Assembly: GCF_001053095.1 (NCBI RefSeq)
Contig: NZ_CGBP01000002.1
Coordinates: 186,001 to 250,000 of the forward strand
Reading direction: 5' to 3'
DNA: 64,000 bases
Origin: Yersinia similis
GTDB lineage: Bacteria > Pseudomonadota > Gammaproteobacteria > Enterobacterales > Enterobacteriaceae
The notes beneath the pieces were generated by a model, which saw only the letters and a list, made by a program, of their open reading frames with translations, made no database searches and was not told the origin of the DNA. This document shows positions 36,890 through 48,163 of this stretch, piece after piece (within the stretch, counting starts at the first letter, position 1; every line of letters begins with the position of its first letter). The position numbers and the translations under genes were made by a program.

Positions 36890-37672
36890 TCAGTTTGCCA
36901 TGCCGCTTAATACCTCGGCCAGGCGGTCGAAGAATTCACCAAACAGGTGTTCGGTGAACGGGGCTAACAATGGCATGATCAAACCCAAAGAGATAATGCC
37001 TACGGTCAGTGTTAACGGGAAACCGATAACGAAAACAGAGAGTTGTGGTGTCATCCGGTTCAACATCCCCAAGGCCATATTCAAGGTTAACAACAAAGTA
37101 ATCAAGGGGAGAGCCAGCATCAGCCCATTCATAAAGATCATCGAACCTGACTGGGCCAGCGTGAGAAAACCGTTGCCATTAAGGGGGGCAAACTGAATGG
37201 GTAAAGTATGGAAACTGTCTGCTAGCAATGAAATGAGCCATAAGTGGCCATCAAAAGAGAGGAAGAGCAGCGTCACCAGGATGTTAAGCAAGCGGGATAA
37301 TACCGGCATATTTGGACCACCTGATGGGTCAAAGAAGGTGGCGAAAGATAACCCCATTTGTAACCCAATCACCTCTCCGGATAACCGAACGGCGGCAAAG
37401 GCGAATTGCATCGTTACACCCAGTGCAACACCAATCAATATTTGTTGGATAGCGACCCAGAGTGCAGCGCTGGAGAATAAAGGGATATTCACCGGGGGCA
37501 GGGAGGGCGCAATCAGAAAGGTAATTAAGACCCCCAGCCCAATCTTCACTTTTTTGTTGACCTGTTTCTCACTCAACAGCGGGGCGGTGCCGATCAGGGC
37601 CAATACCCGGACCAACGGCCAAAAGTATTGGCTAACCCAGACGCTGAGTTGGTGGGTATCAAAGGACAGCAT
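36890..37672 (-). CDS. fliR: flagellar export gate protein FliR
   Basis: Core export-gate membrane protein, 260 residues, with about six hydrophobic segments and the conserved [20 protein letters not shown] then FATFFDP. The frame is open 24 codons earlier, but the ATG at 37672 lies 2 bases after the fliQ stop and starts the FliR-like sequence. With FliP and FliQ it forms the helical gate. Confidence 0.95.
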   Translation of the reverse strand: MLSFDTHQLSVWVSQYFWPLVRVLALIGTAPLLSEKQVNKKVKIGLGVLITFLIAPSLPPVNIPLFSSAALWVAIQQILIGVALGVTMQFAFAAVRLSGEVIGLQMGLSFATFFDPSGGPNMPVLSRLLNILVTLLFLSFDGHLWLISLLADSFHTLPIQFAPLNGNGFLTLAQSGSMIFMNGLMLALPLITLLLTLNMALGMLNRMTPQLSVFVIGFPLTLTVGIISLGLIMPLLAPFTEHLFGEFFDRLAEVLSGMAN

Positions 37673-37674
37673 GG

Positions 37675-37944
37675 CTAGCCAATCAACGTGGGCAGGCTGG
37701 TGAATAAATTGCGCATATAGTCCAGGATCAAGTTCAGCATCCACGGGCCTGCTATCACCATAGTAGTGAAGACTGCCAGTATTTTAGGGATGAATGACAG
37801 GGTCATTTCGTTGATCTGTGTTGCTGCCTGTAGCAGGCTGACAATTAGCCCGCTGATGAGCGCGGCCAGTAACAGTGGCGCGGCCAGTGCCAAGGCGATC
37901 TTCATTGCCTCGGTACCGAGAGCCATTACTGATTCTGGAGTCAT
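37675..37944 (-). CDS. fliQ: flagellar export gate protein FliQ
   Basis: 89-residue protein with two membrane helices ([20 protein letters not shown] and [20 protein letters not shown]) and the conserved [16 protein letters not shown] loop. Four copies pack around FliP/FliR. Length is identical to E. coli FliQ. Confidence 0.96.
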   Translation of the reverse strand: MTPESVMALGTEAMKIALALAAPLLLAALISGLIVSLLQAATQINEMTLSFIPKILAVFTTMVIAGPWMLNLILDYMRNLFTSLPTLIG

Positions 37945-38048
37945 GACGTGTCTGCCTCTTGCCTAACTGTGTGAGTGAATACGCGATAAGCCAGTGACGG
38001 GGAGCACCGGCCATCAATGCACCTGCAACGTGAAATATACCGGGTTAA

Positions 38049-38873
38049 TCAGCTATAAAAGCTCTGCGCCAGTGAACCCAATAACAATTGCCAGCCATCA
38101 ACCAGAACAAATAACATCAGCTTGAACGGTAGCGAGATACTGGCAGGCGGAACCATCATCATCCCCAGCGCCATCAGCACACTGGCGACCACCAAATCGA
38201 TAATCAGGAACGGAATAAATACGGTAAAACCAATTTGGAATGCCGTTTTCAATTCACTGGTGACATAGGCGGGCAGCAGAATACGCATCGGAACCATCTC
38301 GGGGCCTTCCAGCGGCGGCAGATTTGCCAACCGGGCATACAGCGCCAGATCAGATTCCCGCGTTTGGCGCAGCATAAACTCCCGCAACGGTTGTGAACCT
38401 TTATCCAGCGCCACGTCCATGCTGATTTTATCCTGACTGAAGGGCAGATAAGCCTCTTGATAAACTTTGTCAAACACCGGTGACATAATAAAAAAGGTCA
38501 GAAACAGCGCCAGCCCCAGCATCACCTGATTCGGCGGGGCCGAAGGGGTGCCCATCGCGTTACGCAGTAACCCGAGCACAATAATGATGCGGGTAAAACT
38601 GGTCATCATCAGTAACGCCGCGGGCAAAAAACTCAGCGTGGTGATGAATACCAGCGTTTGCACGGGTAAAGACCAACTCTGTCCACCATTAGCCAACGGT
38701 TGGCTGATGATCCCAGGCAGTTGAGCCAATACCGAAGGTGAGCAAAATAAGGTGAGCAGCCCCAGTGTGGTTTTGTTGATAACCGACGTTATTATGGTGC
38801 GCCACATCCGGCAGAACAGCGTGCCAGTGATGAGAGAACGTTTGCTGATAAAAACAGGGCGATGGGACGTCAT
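38049..38873 (-). CDS. fliP: flagellar export gate protein FliP
   Basis: Export-gate protein with a cleavable signal peptide and four membrane segments. Up to 274 residues; conserved [20 protein letters not shown] then [20 protein letters not shown], and C-terminal [20 protein letters not shown]. The ATG at 38873 overlaps the fliO stop (ATGA); a start at the internal Met (MWRT, 22 residues later) would give a more usual signal peptide, so the start is uncertain. Confidence 0.94.
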   Translation of the reverse strand: MTSHRPVFISKRSLITGTLFCRMWRTIITSVINKTTLGLLTLFCSPSVLAQLPGIISQPLANGGQSWSLPVQTLVFITTLSFLPAALLMMTSFTRIIIVLGLLRNAMGTPSAPPNQVMLGLALFLTFFIMSPVFDKVYQEAYLPFSQDKISMDVALDKGSQPLREFMLRQTRESDLALYARLANLPPLEGPEMVPMRILLPAYVTSELKTAFQIGFTVFIPFLIIDLVVASVLMALGMMMVPPASISLPFKLMLFVLVDGWQLLLGSLAQSFYS

Positions 38874-39403
38874 GCCGATTTTTCCGGATGTTTCAATATC
38901 TTGTTTAGCAGTTGGCGAAAATCAGCCGCTTGCGCATTGCTTGTTGATAGCGTGCCATCCGCCTGCCGCGGTGCTTTCACCACCGGACGTGCCAGTGTAT
39001 GCAAGGGGGTAACCTGTTGGGCCGTAACGCCCAATACCAGCCAGGTGTCATCGACTTCGACAATCACCACCCGCTCACGTTGCCCGACCTGACAACTGGC
39101 CCGTACGTTCAGTAGCTTGCTATTACGGGCCTGTGGGGCAAACCCCAACCGCCGCACCAGCCAGGCCACAAACAGAATTAATAACAGAATACCGCCCAGC
39201 GCACTGCCCACCTGCGTTAACACACCCCCTGCAGGCATGGCCGGGGTGGCGGCGCTCGATTGCAATTGATTGGTTGATTGCAGTTGACTGCTCGGCTGTA
39301 ACTGACTGTTCGACCCCGGATGGCTGGCAGCAAACCCTGTGGTTGCGGTTTGCTGTGTTGTTGTTGAGGCCAGTATTGTCGAGGTCGGTGCGGCTGCAGT
39401 CAT
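38870..39403 (-). CDS. fliO: flagellar export assembly protein FliO
   Basis: 177 residues: a long Gln/Ser/Thr-rich N-terminal segment, one membrane helix (about 66-86, [20 protein letters not shown]) and a cytosolic SH3-like region ([20 protein letters not shown]). It helps FliP ring assembly. Its N-terminal part is longer than in E. coli and contains QLQ/SSQLQ near-repeats. It overlaps fliN by one base. Confidence 0.9.
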   Translation of the reverse strand: MTAAAPTSTILASTTTQQTATTGFAASHPGSNSQLQPSSQLQSTNQLQSSAATPAMPAGGVLTQVGSALGGILLLILFVAWLVRRLGFAPQARNSKLLNVRASCQVGQRERVVIVEVDDTWLVLGVTAQQVTPLHTLARPVVKAPRQADGTLSTSNAQAADFRQLLNKILKHPEKSA

Positions 39404-39819
39404 TAGCGGCTCAAACGACGCATACGTTCAGATGGTGTAATGATGTCCGTGATGCGGACCCCGTATTTATCGGCCACCACCACCACTTCGCCCTGAGCAA
39501 TCAGATAACCGTTAATCAGAATATCCAGGGGTTCGCCCGCCAAGCCATCAAGGGAGACCACCGAGCCTTGTGACAGACGCAGTAACTCTTTGATGGTCAT
39601 TTTGGTGCGACCTAATTCAACGGAGAGTTTTACCGGGATATCCAGAATTAAATCGATATCCTGCAAATTACCCAGCCCCTCAGGTGCTTCCAGCGATTTA
39701 AAGACGCCTTCGGTCGTGGCCGTGGGTTTTTCTGTCGCTTGCTGCTCATTAAACGCATCAGCCCACAGATCGTCCACGGATTCCTTTCCATCAGCAGACG
39801 GAAACTTAGGGTCACTCAT
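39403..39819 (-). CDS. fliN: flagellar switch protein FliN
   Basis: C-ring protein, 138 residues. The N-terminal WADAFNEQQ segment contacts FliH; the C-terminal SpoA domain (about 60-135, IPVKLSVELGRTKMTIKELL then RLSQGSVVSLDGLAGEPLDI) builds the ring base. It overlaps fliM by 4 bases (ATGA). Confidence 0.96.
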   Translation of the reverse strand: MSDPKFPSADGKESVDDLWADAFNEQQATEKPTATTEGVFKSLEAPEGLGNLQDIDLILDIPVKLSVELGRTKMTIKELLRLSQGSVVSLDGLAGEPLDILINGYLIAQGEVVVVADKYGVRITDIITPSERMRRLSR

Positions 39820-40817
39820 TTGGGCTGTTCCTCACTCAGAGCATTCAAAATAGGGTTAATCAAATGTTCAACACGCAGGGCATATTGCCCGTTTAATGTC
39901 CCGTATTGACTGGTTAGTACCGGTACGCCATCGACGTGACCAATCAGTCGATCCGGTTTTTCTATCGGCAACACATCCCCCGGCTGTAGTTTTAGGATCT
40001 GTGACAATCGCAGAGGGATATCAACAAAATTAGCCACCAATTCCAGCTCCGAATGCTGAACTTGCTTCACTAAGGTTTCGCGCCAGTAGTTATCTTCCTG
40101 ACGGGAGTTCTCCAGAGGTGGATTGGTCAACAGTTCGCGCAAGGGCTCGATCATGGCGAAGGGAATACAGATATTAAACTCACCGCTCAGGGTGCCTATC
40201 TCCACCTGAAAAGGCGTGCTCACCACGATGTCATTGGGGGAGGTGGTGATATTGGTAAATTTCACCTGTATTTCTGAGCGAACATATTCCACATCGATTT
40301 TATAGATGGCCGCCCAGGCATCACGGTAAGCATCCAACGCCAACCGCAACATCCGGGTGATAACCCTTTGCTCGGTATGAGTAAACTCACGGCCTTCCAC
40401 TTTCGTTGGAAAACGGCCATCCCCGCCAAACAGGTTATCAACAGCAATAAATACTAAACTGGGGGCAAATACGAATAGCGCAGTACCGCGTAGCGGTTTT
40501 AGATGCACCAGATTAAGGTTGGTTGGCACTGGCAGATTGCGGGCAAAATCGTGATAAGGCTGAATTTTTATCGGGCCGACCGTGATATCTGGGCTACGGC
40601 GCAATAGGTTAAACAATCCCATACGGAACTGACGGGCAAAACGCTCGTTGATGATCTCCAACGCGTGTAGGCGTTCACGCACCACACGTCGCTGGGTTGT
40701 CGGATCGTAAGGTTTGACGTCGGTCTCATTGGCGGTGATTACCACGGGTTCTTCACTCCCGCTATCGCCATTTAACAGTGCGTCAATCTCTGCTTGTGAA
40801 AGAATGCTATCGCCCAT
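39816..40817 (-). CDS. fliM: flagellar switch protein FliM
   Basis: C-ring protein binding phosphorylated CheY. 333 residues: the CheY-binding N-terminal peptide (ILSQAEIDALLN), a middle domain contacting FliG (GSG-type loop and DNLFGGDGRF) and a C-terminal SpoA domain. It lies 5 bases downstream of fliL. Confidence 0.97.
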   Translation of the reverse strand: MGDSILSQAEIDALLNGDSGSEEPVVITANETDVKPYDPTTQRRVVRERLHALEIINERFARQFRMGLFNLLRRSPDITVGPIKIQPYHDFARNLPVPTNLNLVHLKPLRGTALFVFAPSLVFIAVDNLFGGDGRFPTKVEGREFTHTEQRVITRMLRLALDAYRDAWAAIYKIDVEYVRSEIQVKFTNITTSPNDIVVSTPFQVEIGTLSGEFNICIPFAMIEPLRELLTNPPLENSRQEDNYWRETLVKQVQHSELELVANFVDIPLRLSQILKLQPGDVLPIEKPDRLIGHVDGVPVLTSQYGTLNGQYALRVEHLINPILNALSEEQPK

Positions 40818-40822
40818 AATGA

Positions 40823-41293
40823 TTATCGCAATATGAATGCGGTAAACAGCACATCGCTGATCACCTGATTAGGTTGGCCTTTAACCATTGGCGGACTAAG
40901 TATGTTTTTAATGTCATTGACTAAACGCTGCTTGCCTTCTTCATTCGATAAGCTATCGGCTGACTGACGAGAAAGCAGTAATAGCAAGCGGCTGCGAACT
41001 TCCGGCAGATAGTCATTGAGTTTGGCGCGGGTAGTATCGTCGGGCAGTCTTAGGGTTAAACCGATATAAAGTACGCGATCCAGATTATTATCGGGCGTGA
41101 TCAAGTTAACGGTGAAGGTCTCCAACGGCATAAATACCGGGATGGCAGCAACAATCTGGGTATTGGCCGGTTTACTCTTATGAAGTAACCACCAGCTATA
41201 GCCGCCACCCGCACAGGCTGCTATAGCAACCAGTACCAGCAGGATCAGCCAGATCGAACTCTTACGCTTGGCCGGGAAGGTATTATCAGACAT
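40823..41293 (-). CDS. fliL: flagellar basal body protein FliL
   Basis: 156-residue inner-membrane protein that surrounds the stator and supports torque. One membrane helix (about 17-36) and a periplasmic stomatin-like domain (TFTVNLITPDNNLDRVLYIG). The frame extends 33 codons upstream, but FliL-like sequence begins at the ATG at 41293 (MSDNTFPAKRKSSIW). First gene of fliLMNOPQR, with a 247-base gap to fliK. Confidence 0.94.
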   Translation of the reverse strand: MSDNTFPAKRKSSIWLILLVLVAIAACAGGGYSWWLLHKSKPANTQIVAAIPVFMPLETFTVNLITPDNNLDRVLYIGLTLRLPDDTTRAKLNDYLPEVRSRLLLLLSRQSADSLSNEEGKQRLVNDIKNILSPPMVKGQPNQVISDVLFTAFILR

Positions 41294-41540
41294 GGGGAAG
41301 ACAAATTCCTGTTTCGATATTAAGCGGTGAATCACGATAATAACTTGGGGCAATGCCTGTGCTGATGACCACCAACCGCGGTCCACCCACAAACTACCCC
41401 ACGCTATACGAATTATTGCTGACGATTATCCCGCTTATCTTCAATACCAATAGGCAGAATAGGTGGGAAAAAACGGCCTAGCTTGCCCGTTTGTTCACTT
41501 ATGGTGAAACAAACGTCAGTTTTAGGTGAAGACGTTAACC
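41294..41540. other. fliK-fliL gap
   Basis: Likely carries the fliL operon promoter. An imperfect stem GTTTGTTCAC/GTGAAACAAAC at 41489-41514 follows fliK on the minus strand and may attenuate readthrough; a T6 run lies 16 bases further. No gene is visible. Confidence 0.35.
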
Positions 41541-42863
41541 TTAGGCGAAGACATCAACGCCGCCTTGGCCGTTCGCTAAGGACTGTAAGGCGGTTGGCGC
41601 GGCCAACGGGGGCTCGGTCAGAGGACCGGCGGCCACATCACCGTAAGTGGGTTGGCCGCGAGCAACGAAGTCCTGCTGATTTTGCTGCTGTGCCTGCTGC
41701 CATTGCCCCTCGCTGCCAACACTGCTTTGACCTAATTGAACCCCACTTTCCGCCAAGGCGTGGCGTAGACTGGGCATCGCGGCTTCAAGTGCGGCGCGTA
41801 CCTGGCTGTGGGCAGAAGCAAAGTGCAATTGCGCTTGGTTATCTTCCATTTTCAGACTGATCTGTAAGGCACCCAGCTCTTGTGGGTGTAAACGTAACTC
41901 GGCACGTTGCTGACCATTACGGCTGAACATGATCACTTGCTGCCCCAATGACTGTTGCCACTCCTGGCTGCCTGGCGAGGCACTTAAATACCCATTAGCG
42001 GGGGCGCTGACCAGTGAACTGACGGCAGTGGTGTTCATCGGGCTGGACAGCGCAGCGGTTACCGGTGTCGAATTTAACAGTGTTTTATCGCTGCTGGCGG
42101 TGGTGAGAGAGACCTCGCTCTGGGCGGTCAATGGTGGGTTTTTGGTGCTCAGGACGCTATCGCTGTCCTGAGCCGCTAAATGGGTTAATTTGTCCGGTGC
42201 GGTAGTGGTTTTAGTTTTACCGTTAGTGGCCCCGGCCAGTCGCTCTGTGCCAGTCAGCGCCGTAGCATCTTGTTTCGCTGTACTGTTTTTGTCGCTTATT
42301 AACTCATTGTTACCCATTAACCCATTGTTACTTATTAACCCATTGTTGTTAGCCAGCAGACCCTCTTCAGATAGCGTGTTTTCTTGCCCTGCACTGCCAG
42401 AAGCCAGCTTGTCAGCGCCGAGTGTCGCCGCGACCTGATGCGGCAACATGGTTAATAAGGTTTGTAGCGCGTTGAGGTCACTCGTCTCATGGCGGTTATC
42501 CAGTTGAGAGTCATCATTAGCCGTGGTTTTTTTTGCGCCAGCGGCATCACCGACTTGCCCTATATGAGTCAGACCGGCAGGCAGGGTGGCCGTGATATCC
42601 CCCAGTGCGGCTAGCAACTGATTGAGTTTACTGTTGCTACTGGTTAATTTGCCACTGTCGGCATCAGCGGCTAAAGACGATTTCAGCATTGCCGCTTCTT
42701 TAGCTGTCAGTTCCTTGCCCGGTTGAGTGAGTTGGTCACCTAATAATTTCGCGAAATCCGTGGGCATACCGGCATCGGTAAACAGCGTTGCAATAGAGGA
42801 AGAGGACGAGACACCTTCGCTTTCACTCGGGGTAGCCGCAGCGGGCAATAGGGACAGATTCAT
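41541..42863 (-). CDS. fliK: hook-length control protein FliK
   Basis: Secreted molecular ruler that triggers the FlhB switch. 440 residues: a long low-complexity N-terminal and middle part rich in Thr/Ser/Gln, with an Asn-Gly-Leu repeat (NNGLISNNGLMGNNELIS), then the conserved C-terminal domain (about 310-390, ELRLHPQELGALQISLKMED). It overlaps fliJ by 4 bases. Slightly longer than E. coli FliK. Confidence 0.93.
   Translation of the reverse strand: MNLSLLPAAATPSESEGVSSSSSIATLFTDAGMPTDFAKLLGDQLTQPGKELTAKEAAMLKSSLAADADSGKLTSSNSKLNQLLAALGDITATLPAGLTHIGQVGDAAGAKKTTANDDSQLDNRHETSDLNALQTLLTMLPHQVAATLGADKLASGSAGQENTLSEEGLLANNNGLISNNGLMGNNELISDKNSTAKQDATALTGTERLAGATNGKTKTTTAPDKLTHLAAQDSDSVLSTKNPPLTAQSEVSLTTASSDKTLLNSTPVTAALSSPMNTTAVSSLVSAPANGYLSASPGSQEWQQSLGQQVIMFSRNGQQRAELRLHPQELGALQISLKMEDNQAQLHFASAHSQVRAALEAAMPSLRHALAESGVQLGQSSVGSEGQWQQAQQQNQQDFVARGQPTYGDVAAGPLTEPPLAAPTALQSLANGQGGVDVFA
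42296..42350. repeat. 18-bp imperfect repeat inside fliK
   Basis: Three imperfect 18-bp units built on CATTGTTAC(C/T)(C/T)ATTAAC encode NNGLIS/NNGLMG/NNELIS. Changes in copy number would alter ruler length by six residues per unit. Confidence 0.65.
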
Positions 42864-43306
42864 AAATTAAGACTCCTTTGTGAGGCGCGCTGAGCGAACT
42901 CATCCATCAATTTTTGATCCAAACGGTTCTCTTGCTGGCGCTGAGTGGTTTCAGCCCGCTCTTGCAAGGTTTCAAACGCGTTTAACCGCTGCTGTTTTTC
43001 TTGCCAATACTTCACTGCCTGCTCAACTTTGATACTCCATTGAGCCAGTTGTTTGCGATGTTGGTCGATGGCTTGTTCCAGTGTTTGAATAAACTGCTGA
43101 TAATTTTGCCAACTGGATGAAGCCATCCCATTGCACAGCGTGTCATTCAACCGCTCCCGGTATTCATCCTGATAAGTCAGCAACATGGTCAGTTGCTGCT
43201 CAGCATTCTGATAGGACTGACGAACGTGTCCCAGTTGAGTACTGGCCTGTTCGACGGCTTTCTGGGCCAGATCGCACAAGGTGACGAGAGGTGACTGACT
43301 TTTCAT
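42860..43306 (-). CDS. fliJ: flagellar export protein FliJ
   Basis: 148-residue coiled-coil protein that links the FliI ATPase ring to FlhA. Helical, charged sequence with YQNAEQQLTMLLTYQDEYRE and SWQNYQQFIQTLEQAIDQHR. The ATG at 43306 is preferred over an earlier in-frame start 4 codons upstream, based on FliJ alignment. Confidence 0.93.
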   Translation of the reverse strand: MKSQSPLVTLCDLAQKAVEQASTQLGHVRQSYQNAEQQLTMLLTYQDEYRERLNDTLCNGMASSSWQNYQQFIQTLEQAIDQHRKQLAQWSIKVEQAVKYWQEKQQRLNAFETLQERAETTQRQQENRLDQKLMDEFAQRASQRSLNL

Positions 43307-43400
43307 CGAATTCCTCATTGATTACAGGGGTGACACGGCGGTTTGCATCATCCTTTCCGGCTTCTCAGCCTTCATAACGTTTTAGCCAGGCAATAAACGC

Positions 43401-44765
43401 TTAACCTGGAAATAAACTCTTCAGATGCTGGCAGGCATCGTCAAAACTGCTGCGCTCAAACATGCCTTGCTGCAAGAAAATTTCCATCTGCGGATACAGG
43501 GCAATCGCCTTGTCCAATAATGGATCACTGCCCGCAGCGTAAGCCCCCACACTGACTAAATCTCGGTTACGCTGATAGCTGGCAAGCAGTTGTTTAAATT
43601 GGCGCACCCGGCTGTAATGGTCATCATCGATTAATGAAGTCATGGCACGGCTGATAGAGGCTTCGATATCGATAGCTGGATAGTGACCGGATTCAGCTAA
43701 ACGGCGAGATAGCACCACATGCCCATCAAGGATGGCGCGCGCGGAGTCAGCAATAGGGTCTTGTTGATCATCACCTTCGGTGAGGACGGTATAAAATGCA
43801 GTAATGGAGCCGCCGCCTGAAACACCGTTACCCGCCCGTTCAACCAGTGCCGGTAATTTGGCGAATACGGAGGGCGGATAGCCTTTGGTCGCGGGAGGTT
43901 CGCCGATAGCCAGCGCGATTTCGCGTTGCGCCATGGCATAACGGGTTAGGGAGTCCATAATCAGCAATACATGCTGACCGCGATCGCGAAAATCTTCGGC
44001 AATCCGGGTGGCATAGGCGGCACCCTGCATACGCAGCAGCGGTGACACATCGGCTGGCGCGGCGATAACCACCGAACGGGCGCGGCCTTCTGGCCCGAGG
44101 ATATTTTCGATAAAATCTTTGACTTCACGGCCACGCTCACCAATCAGCCCAACCACGATCACGTCAGCCTGCGTGTAACGGGCCATCATGCCGAGCAGTA
44201 CGCTTTTACCAACCCCAGAACCGGCAAACAGCCCCATCCGTTGACCACGTCCCACCGTCAACAGGGCGTTAATGGTACGCACACCCACATCCAAGACTTG
44301 GACAATGGCGGTGCGCTGCAAAGGGTTTATCGGTGGTGTAATCAGTGGCGCACGATAACCGGTTTCAGGTGCCGGTAAGCCATCAAGCGGTTTGGCACTG
44401 CCATCCAAGACCCGACCTAATAACTCGGGGCCAAGGGGTAATTGTTTACTGGCAGATGCGCCGCCCGTGGTGACTCTGGCATACACTCTGGCACCGGGGA
44501 CGATACCTTCCACATCTTCTAAAGGCATAAGAAACAGATGCTGACCGTTAAAACCGACCACTTCGCTTTCGACTTCCTGCACTTCACCGCCATTATGGCG
44601 CTCAATCAGGCAGGTCGCCCCTAAAGGCAATTGCAGGCCGGTGGCTTCCAGCACTAAACCAGTGGCGCGGGTCAAGCGGCCATAACGGCGGATTGTTGTC
44701 GATTGGTTGATACGCTCTTCAAATTTATCTAAAGAGGTGAGCCAGCGGCCGAGGCGGGTGGTCAT
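43401..44765 (-). CDS. fliI: flagellar export ATPase FliI
   Basis: 454-residue F1-beta-like hexameric ATPase that unfolds and feeds export substrates. Walker [30 protein letters not shown]; Walker [21 protein letters not shown]. The ATG at 44765 overlaps the fliH stop (TGATG); an upstream in-frame start would add 10 residues. Confidence 0.97.
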   Translation of the reverse strand: MTTRLGRWLTSLDKFEERINQSTTIRRYGRLTRATGLVLEATGLQLPLGATCLIERHNGGEVQEVESEVVGFNGQHLFLMPLEDVEGIVPGARVYARVTTGGASASKQLPLGPELLGRVLDGSAKPLDGLPAPETGYRAPLITPPINPLQRTAIVQVLDVGVRTINALLTVGRGQRMGLFAGSGVGKSVLLGMMARYTQADVIVVGLIGERGREVKDFIENILGPEGRARSVVIAAPADVSPLLRMQGAAYATRIAEDFRDRGQHVLLIMDSLTRYAMAQREIALAIGEPPATKGYPPSVFAKLPALVERAGNGVSGGGSITAFYTVLTEGDDQQDPIADSARAILDGHVVLSRRLAESGHYPAIDIEASISRAMTSLIDDDHYSRVRQFKQLLASYQRNRDLVSVGAYAAGSDPLLDKAIALYPQMEIFLQQGMFERSSFDDACQHLKSLFPG

Positions 44766-45481
44766 CACAGTTCTCCCGGCGCGGCCAGACGGCACAGCTC
44801 ATGCCAACGGGTCGCCAGACTGGCATCCAGATCGCCTTCTTCCGCGCTGACTTTACAGCCGCCAGCATGAATCTGGCTGTCGCCCAATAAGCGCCAGCCA
44901 TGCAAGCTCAGGGTGGAACCTAAGCGCTGCTCAACAATGGCTAAATCATCTGGGTTTACCCGTAACTGCGGTTTGCCAGCAAACATGGGTTCTTGCTGGA
45001 TCATCTGCTGGATTTGCGTCAATAGGGCCGTGCCATCACAAATCGCAGGCTGTCCGAGAATTTGTTTCGCCGCGGCCAGCGCTATTTGCACTAAGCGTGA
45101 GGCAATGACGCTATCCAAGGTATCGAGCGTATTTTGAAAATCGGTCACCATAACTTGCCAGTGGGCGGTCATTGGTGCTAATTGTTGCTGCGCATCGGCC
45201 AACGCTTGCTGGTGGCCTTCTTCCAGCCCGGTTTGGTAACCCTTATCCAACCCTTCTTGTAAGCCTTTGGCAAACCCCTGCTGGCGGCCCTGTTTTTCGG
45301 CTTCCAATTGCAGGTTTACCAACACCTGTTGCTCATCAACGGCGGTTGGGGTTGCCAAAGGTTCATCAGTAAATAACAGACTGATATCCGGCATAGACTC
45401 GGACAGAGGTGCCTCGGACTGGCTGGCAAAATCTTTCAATGACCAAGGTTGCCAGGGCAGGGCGTTAATCCGATCAGACAT
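44765..45481 (-). CDS. fliH: FliI regulator / stator-like FliH
   Basis: 238-residue peripheral-stalk-like protein that holds FliI and binds FliN. The N-terminus contains a Trp-rich segment ([13 protein letters not shown]), followed by GxxxG-type repeats ([20 protein letters not shown]) forming the long helix. The ATG at 45481 lies inside the fliG stop region (8-base overlap). Confidence 0.95.
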   Translation of the reverse strand: MSDRINALPWQPWSLKDFASQSEAPLSESMPDISLLFTDEPLATPTAVDEQQVLVNLQLEAEKQGRQQGFAKGLQEGLDKGYQTGLEEGHQQALADAQQQLAPMTAHWQVMVTDFQNTLDTLDSVIASRLVQIALAAAKQILGQPAICDGTALLTQIQQMIQQEPMFAGKPQLRVNPDDLAIVEQRLGSTLSLHGWRLLGDSQIHAGGCKVSAEEGDLDASLATRWHELCRLAAPGEL

Positions 45482-46466
45482 AGATATCCTCGCCGCCGCC
45501 AATCACAATTTCGCCGCTTTCGGCCAAACGACGAACGATAAGCAAGATGGCTTTCTGTTCGTTTTCGACCAGTGACATCCGCACCGGCCCACGGGTGGCC
45601 AGATCGTCGCGTAGAATTTCTGCTGCCCGCAGGGACATATTGCTGAGGAAGCGCTCGCGCAAGGCCTGATCGGCCCCTTTCAAGGCAATCAGCAACGATT
45701 CGTTGTCGATCTCTTGCAGCAAACGCTGAATGCTGCGGTCATCAACACTGACCAAATTCTCGAACAGGAACATTTCATCGATGATTTTCTGCGCCAATTC
45801 ACCATCGTATTCACGTACCGCATCCATAACGGTTTCTTCCTGTTGTGTTTTCATCAGGTTAATAATCTCTGCCGCTGTACGGATCCCGCCCATTTTGCTG
45901 CGTTTGAGATTTTGGCCATCAAGCAGGTTATTTAACACTTCGGTCAATTCAGCCAGTGCGGCGGGCTGAACACCGCCAAAGGTGGCGATACGCAGCATGA
46001 CATCGTTACGCAGGCGCTCATCGAACAGGGCCAGAATATCGGCGGCTTGAGCACGTTTTAGATGAACCAATATGGTGGCGATAATCTGTGGATGCTCGTC
46101 GCGGATCAGATCCGCCGCCATCTGCGGTTCCATAAAGTTGAGGGTTTCCATCCCACTGGTGGTTTCGCGAGATTCGAGAATGTCTTCCAACAAACTGGAG
46201 GCTCGCTCTTCTCCCAGTGCTTTTATCAATACGCTACGCAGATAGTCGCTGGCGTTAACACTCAATGCAGCATATTGCTCTGCATCATCTTCAAACTCAG
46301 CCAAGACATCGACCAATTGCTGATGAGAAACCTGACGCATGCTGGCCATAGTGGTACTGAGTTGCTGTACCTCACGGGAGGAGAGGTGCTTGAAAACCTC
46401 AGCGGCGTGGTCTTCACCCAACGTCATCAGCATAATGGCGCTCTTTTCAGTTCCGGTCAGACTCAT
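45474..46466 (-). CDS. fliG: flagellar rotor switch protein FliG
   Basis: 330-residue C-ring protein that contacts MotA. The C-terminal domain shows the torque-helix charges in [13 protein letters not shown] and [13 protein letters not shown]. The N-terminal part binds FliF. It overlaps fliF by 4 bases (ATGA). Confidence 0.97.
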   Translation of the reverse strand: MSLTGTEKSAIMLMTLGEDHAAEVFKHLSSREVQQLSTTMASMRQVSHQQLVDVLAEFEDDAEQYAALSVNASDYLRSVLIKALGEERASSLLEDILESRETTSGMETLNFMEPQMAADLIRDEHPQIIATILVHLKRAQAADILALFDERLRNDVMLRIATFGGVQPAALAELTEVLNNLLDGQNLKRSKMGGIRTAAEIINLMKTQQEETVMDAVREYDGELAQKIIDEMFLFENLVSVDDRSIQRLLQEIDNESLLIALKGADQALRERFLSNMSLRAAEILRDDLATRGPVRMSLVENEQKAILLIVRRLAESGEIVIGGGEDIYV

Positions 46467-48163
46467 TGGTCATTACTCATCCATTGACGGATCACCAACG
46501 CCACAACACGTGGGTCTTTATCCGCAAGTTCGCGTATACGCTGGGCCTGAACTTCAGCACTTACCCGCTGCTGATTCTTCTTACGTAGGGCCAGCTCTTC
46601 TTTACTTTGTTTTACCGTCTCAGCCGCTTGTGCGGTTTGAACTATGTCATTCACTGAGGCGGCGGCTTTATCTGCGACCTGTTTTTTGGCGAGCATTGGG
46701 CGCACCATTTTGCGCCACAAAATCCAGGCGACCAGTAGGATCAGCAGGTAGCGGCCTGCATTCAGCAACTGATCAAAGAAAGATTGCTGTTGCCAGAATG
46801 GTAGGCTGCTACCACTGGTGTCGTCACTGGCCGTAAAGGGAGTATTGACTACGTTCAGCGTGTCACCACGAACGGTAGAGAAGCCCATAGCTTCACGCGT
46901 CAGTGACTCCACCTGGGCTAACTGATCTTTGCTCAGTGCAATCGGCTTACCGGCTTTATCACTGGTGTAGTTCACCACTACCGCGACGGATAAACGCTGC
47001 ACCATACCTGCTTGCTGTTGGGTATGGCGGATGGTGCGGTCCACTTCGAAGTTTGTCGTTTGGTCGTGGCGACTATTGCTGGAACTGGCTTTCGCAGCGG
47101 TCGAAGTTGCCGCTGTGGTTGCGTTCGCTGGAGCGGCATTATTGGCCGCGGCTCCCGCAGGTTGTGGGGTTTCAATCGGAGCTATCGGTGCTACTGGCGG
47201 TTGGTTCGATAACGCACCCGGCACACCGCCTACGTTAGTTCCGCCCAGTTGTTCGCTGGTACTCACCTGTTGAGAGCGGACAGCGCCTTGGTTGGCGGCC
47301 TGATTCGGCTTGTACTCTTCATCTGTTTGTTCACGGCTGGCAAAATCAACCTGCGCAGTCACCTGAGCATGAACATTACCGTTGCCGACCATCGGTGCCA
47401 AAATATTCTCAATACGGCGCTGATAGCGGTTTTCAACTTCGCTGGTGAATTTCAATTGCGAAGCATTTAAATCGCGGCCTGCACTGTCTGATTGCGTCAA
47501 CAGACGGCCCGTTTGGTCAACTACGGTGACGTTACCCGGCGGTAAGCCTGCCACGCTACTGGAAACCATATAAACGATGGCGTTGATCTGACCATCATCT
47601 AATGCGCGACCCGGTTGTAAGGCTAGCGTGACCGATGCGGTCGGGGATTTTTGTTCACGGACAAATAACGAGGGTTTGGGCATCGCCAAATGCACTCGTA
47701 CATTCAACACTGGCCCAAGTGTGCCGATGGTCCGGGATAATTCGCCTTCCAATGCCCGTTGGTAATTTATTTGCTCACTGAATTGACTGATGCCGAATTT
47801 TTCCTGATCCAGCAATTCAAAACCCACAGCGCCGCCTTTTGGTAACCCTTGTTGTGCCAACCGCAGGCGGGTTTCATGCACTTTCTCCGCGGGGATCAAC
47901 AATGCGCCACCATTATCAGCGAAACGATAAGGGATATTCAGTTGTGTCAGTTGGGTGACGATATCACCACCGTCACGATCACTAAGATTGCTGTAAAGAA
48001 CGCGATAATCCGGGCTTTTAGCCCAGAGCATCAATGCGACAATGATGGCAATAGCGGCAGCGGCAGCAATCAGCAGGGGAATTTTAGGGTTCGCGCGCAG
48101 GCGTGCCAATGTCATCGTAAAAGCGTTCTCACGATTTTCACCGCCAGTTATCGAGGCGTTCAT
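46463..48163 (-). CDS. fliF: MS-ring protein FliF
   Basis: 566-residue inner-membrane ring that nucleates the basal body. Two membrane helices (about 27-46 and 453-473) enclose a large periplasmic part with ring-building motifs ([20 protein letters not shown], and [20 protein letters not shown]). A Pro/Ala-rich segment around residue 300-350 is variable. The C-terminus binds FliG. Confidence 0.97.
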   Translation of the reverse strand: MNASITGGENRENAFTMTLARLRANPKIPLLIAAAAAIAIIVALMLWAKSPDYRVLYSNLSDRDGGDIVTQLTQLNIPYRFADNGGALLIPAEKVHETRLRLAQQGLPKGGAVGFELLDQEKFGISQFSEQINYQRALEGELSRTIGTLGPVLNVRVHLAMPKPSLFVREQKSPTASVTLALQPGRALDDGQINAIVYMVSSSVAGLPPGNVTVVDQTGRLLTQSDSAGRDLNASQLKFTSEVENRYQRRIENILAPMVGNGNVHAQVTAQVDFASREQTDEEYKPNQAANQGAVRSQQVSTSEQLGGTNVGGVPGALSNQPPVAPIAPIETPQPAGAAANNAAPANATTAATSTAAKASSSNSRHDQTTNFEVDRTIRHTQQQAGMVQRLSVAVVVNYTSDKAGKPIALSKDQLAQVESLTREAMGFSTVRGDTLNVVNTPFTASDDTSGSSLPFWQQQSFFDQLLNAGRYLLILLVAWILWRKMVRPMLAKKQVADKAAASVNDIVQTAQAAETVKQSKEELALRKKNQQRVSAEVQAQRIRELADKDPRVVALVIRQWMSNDQ

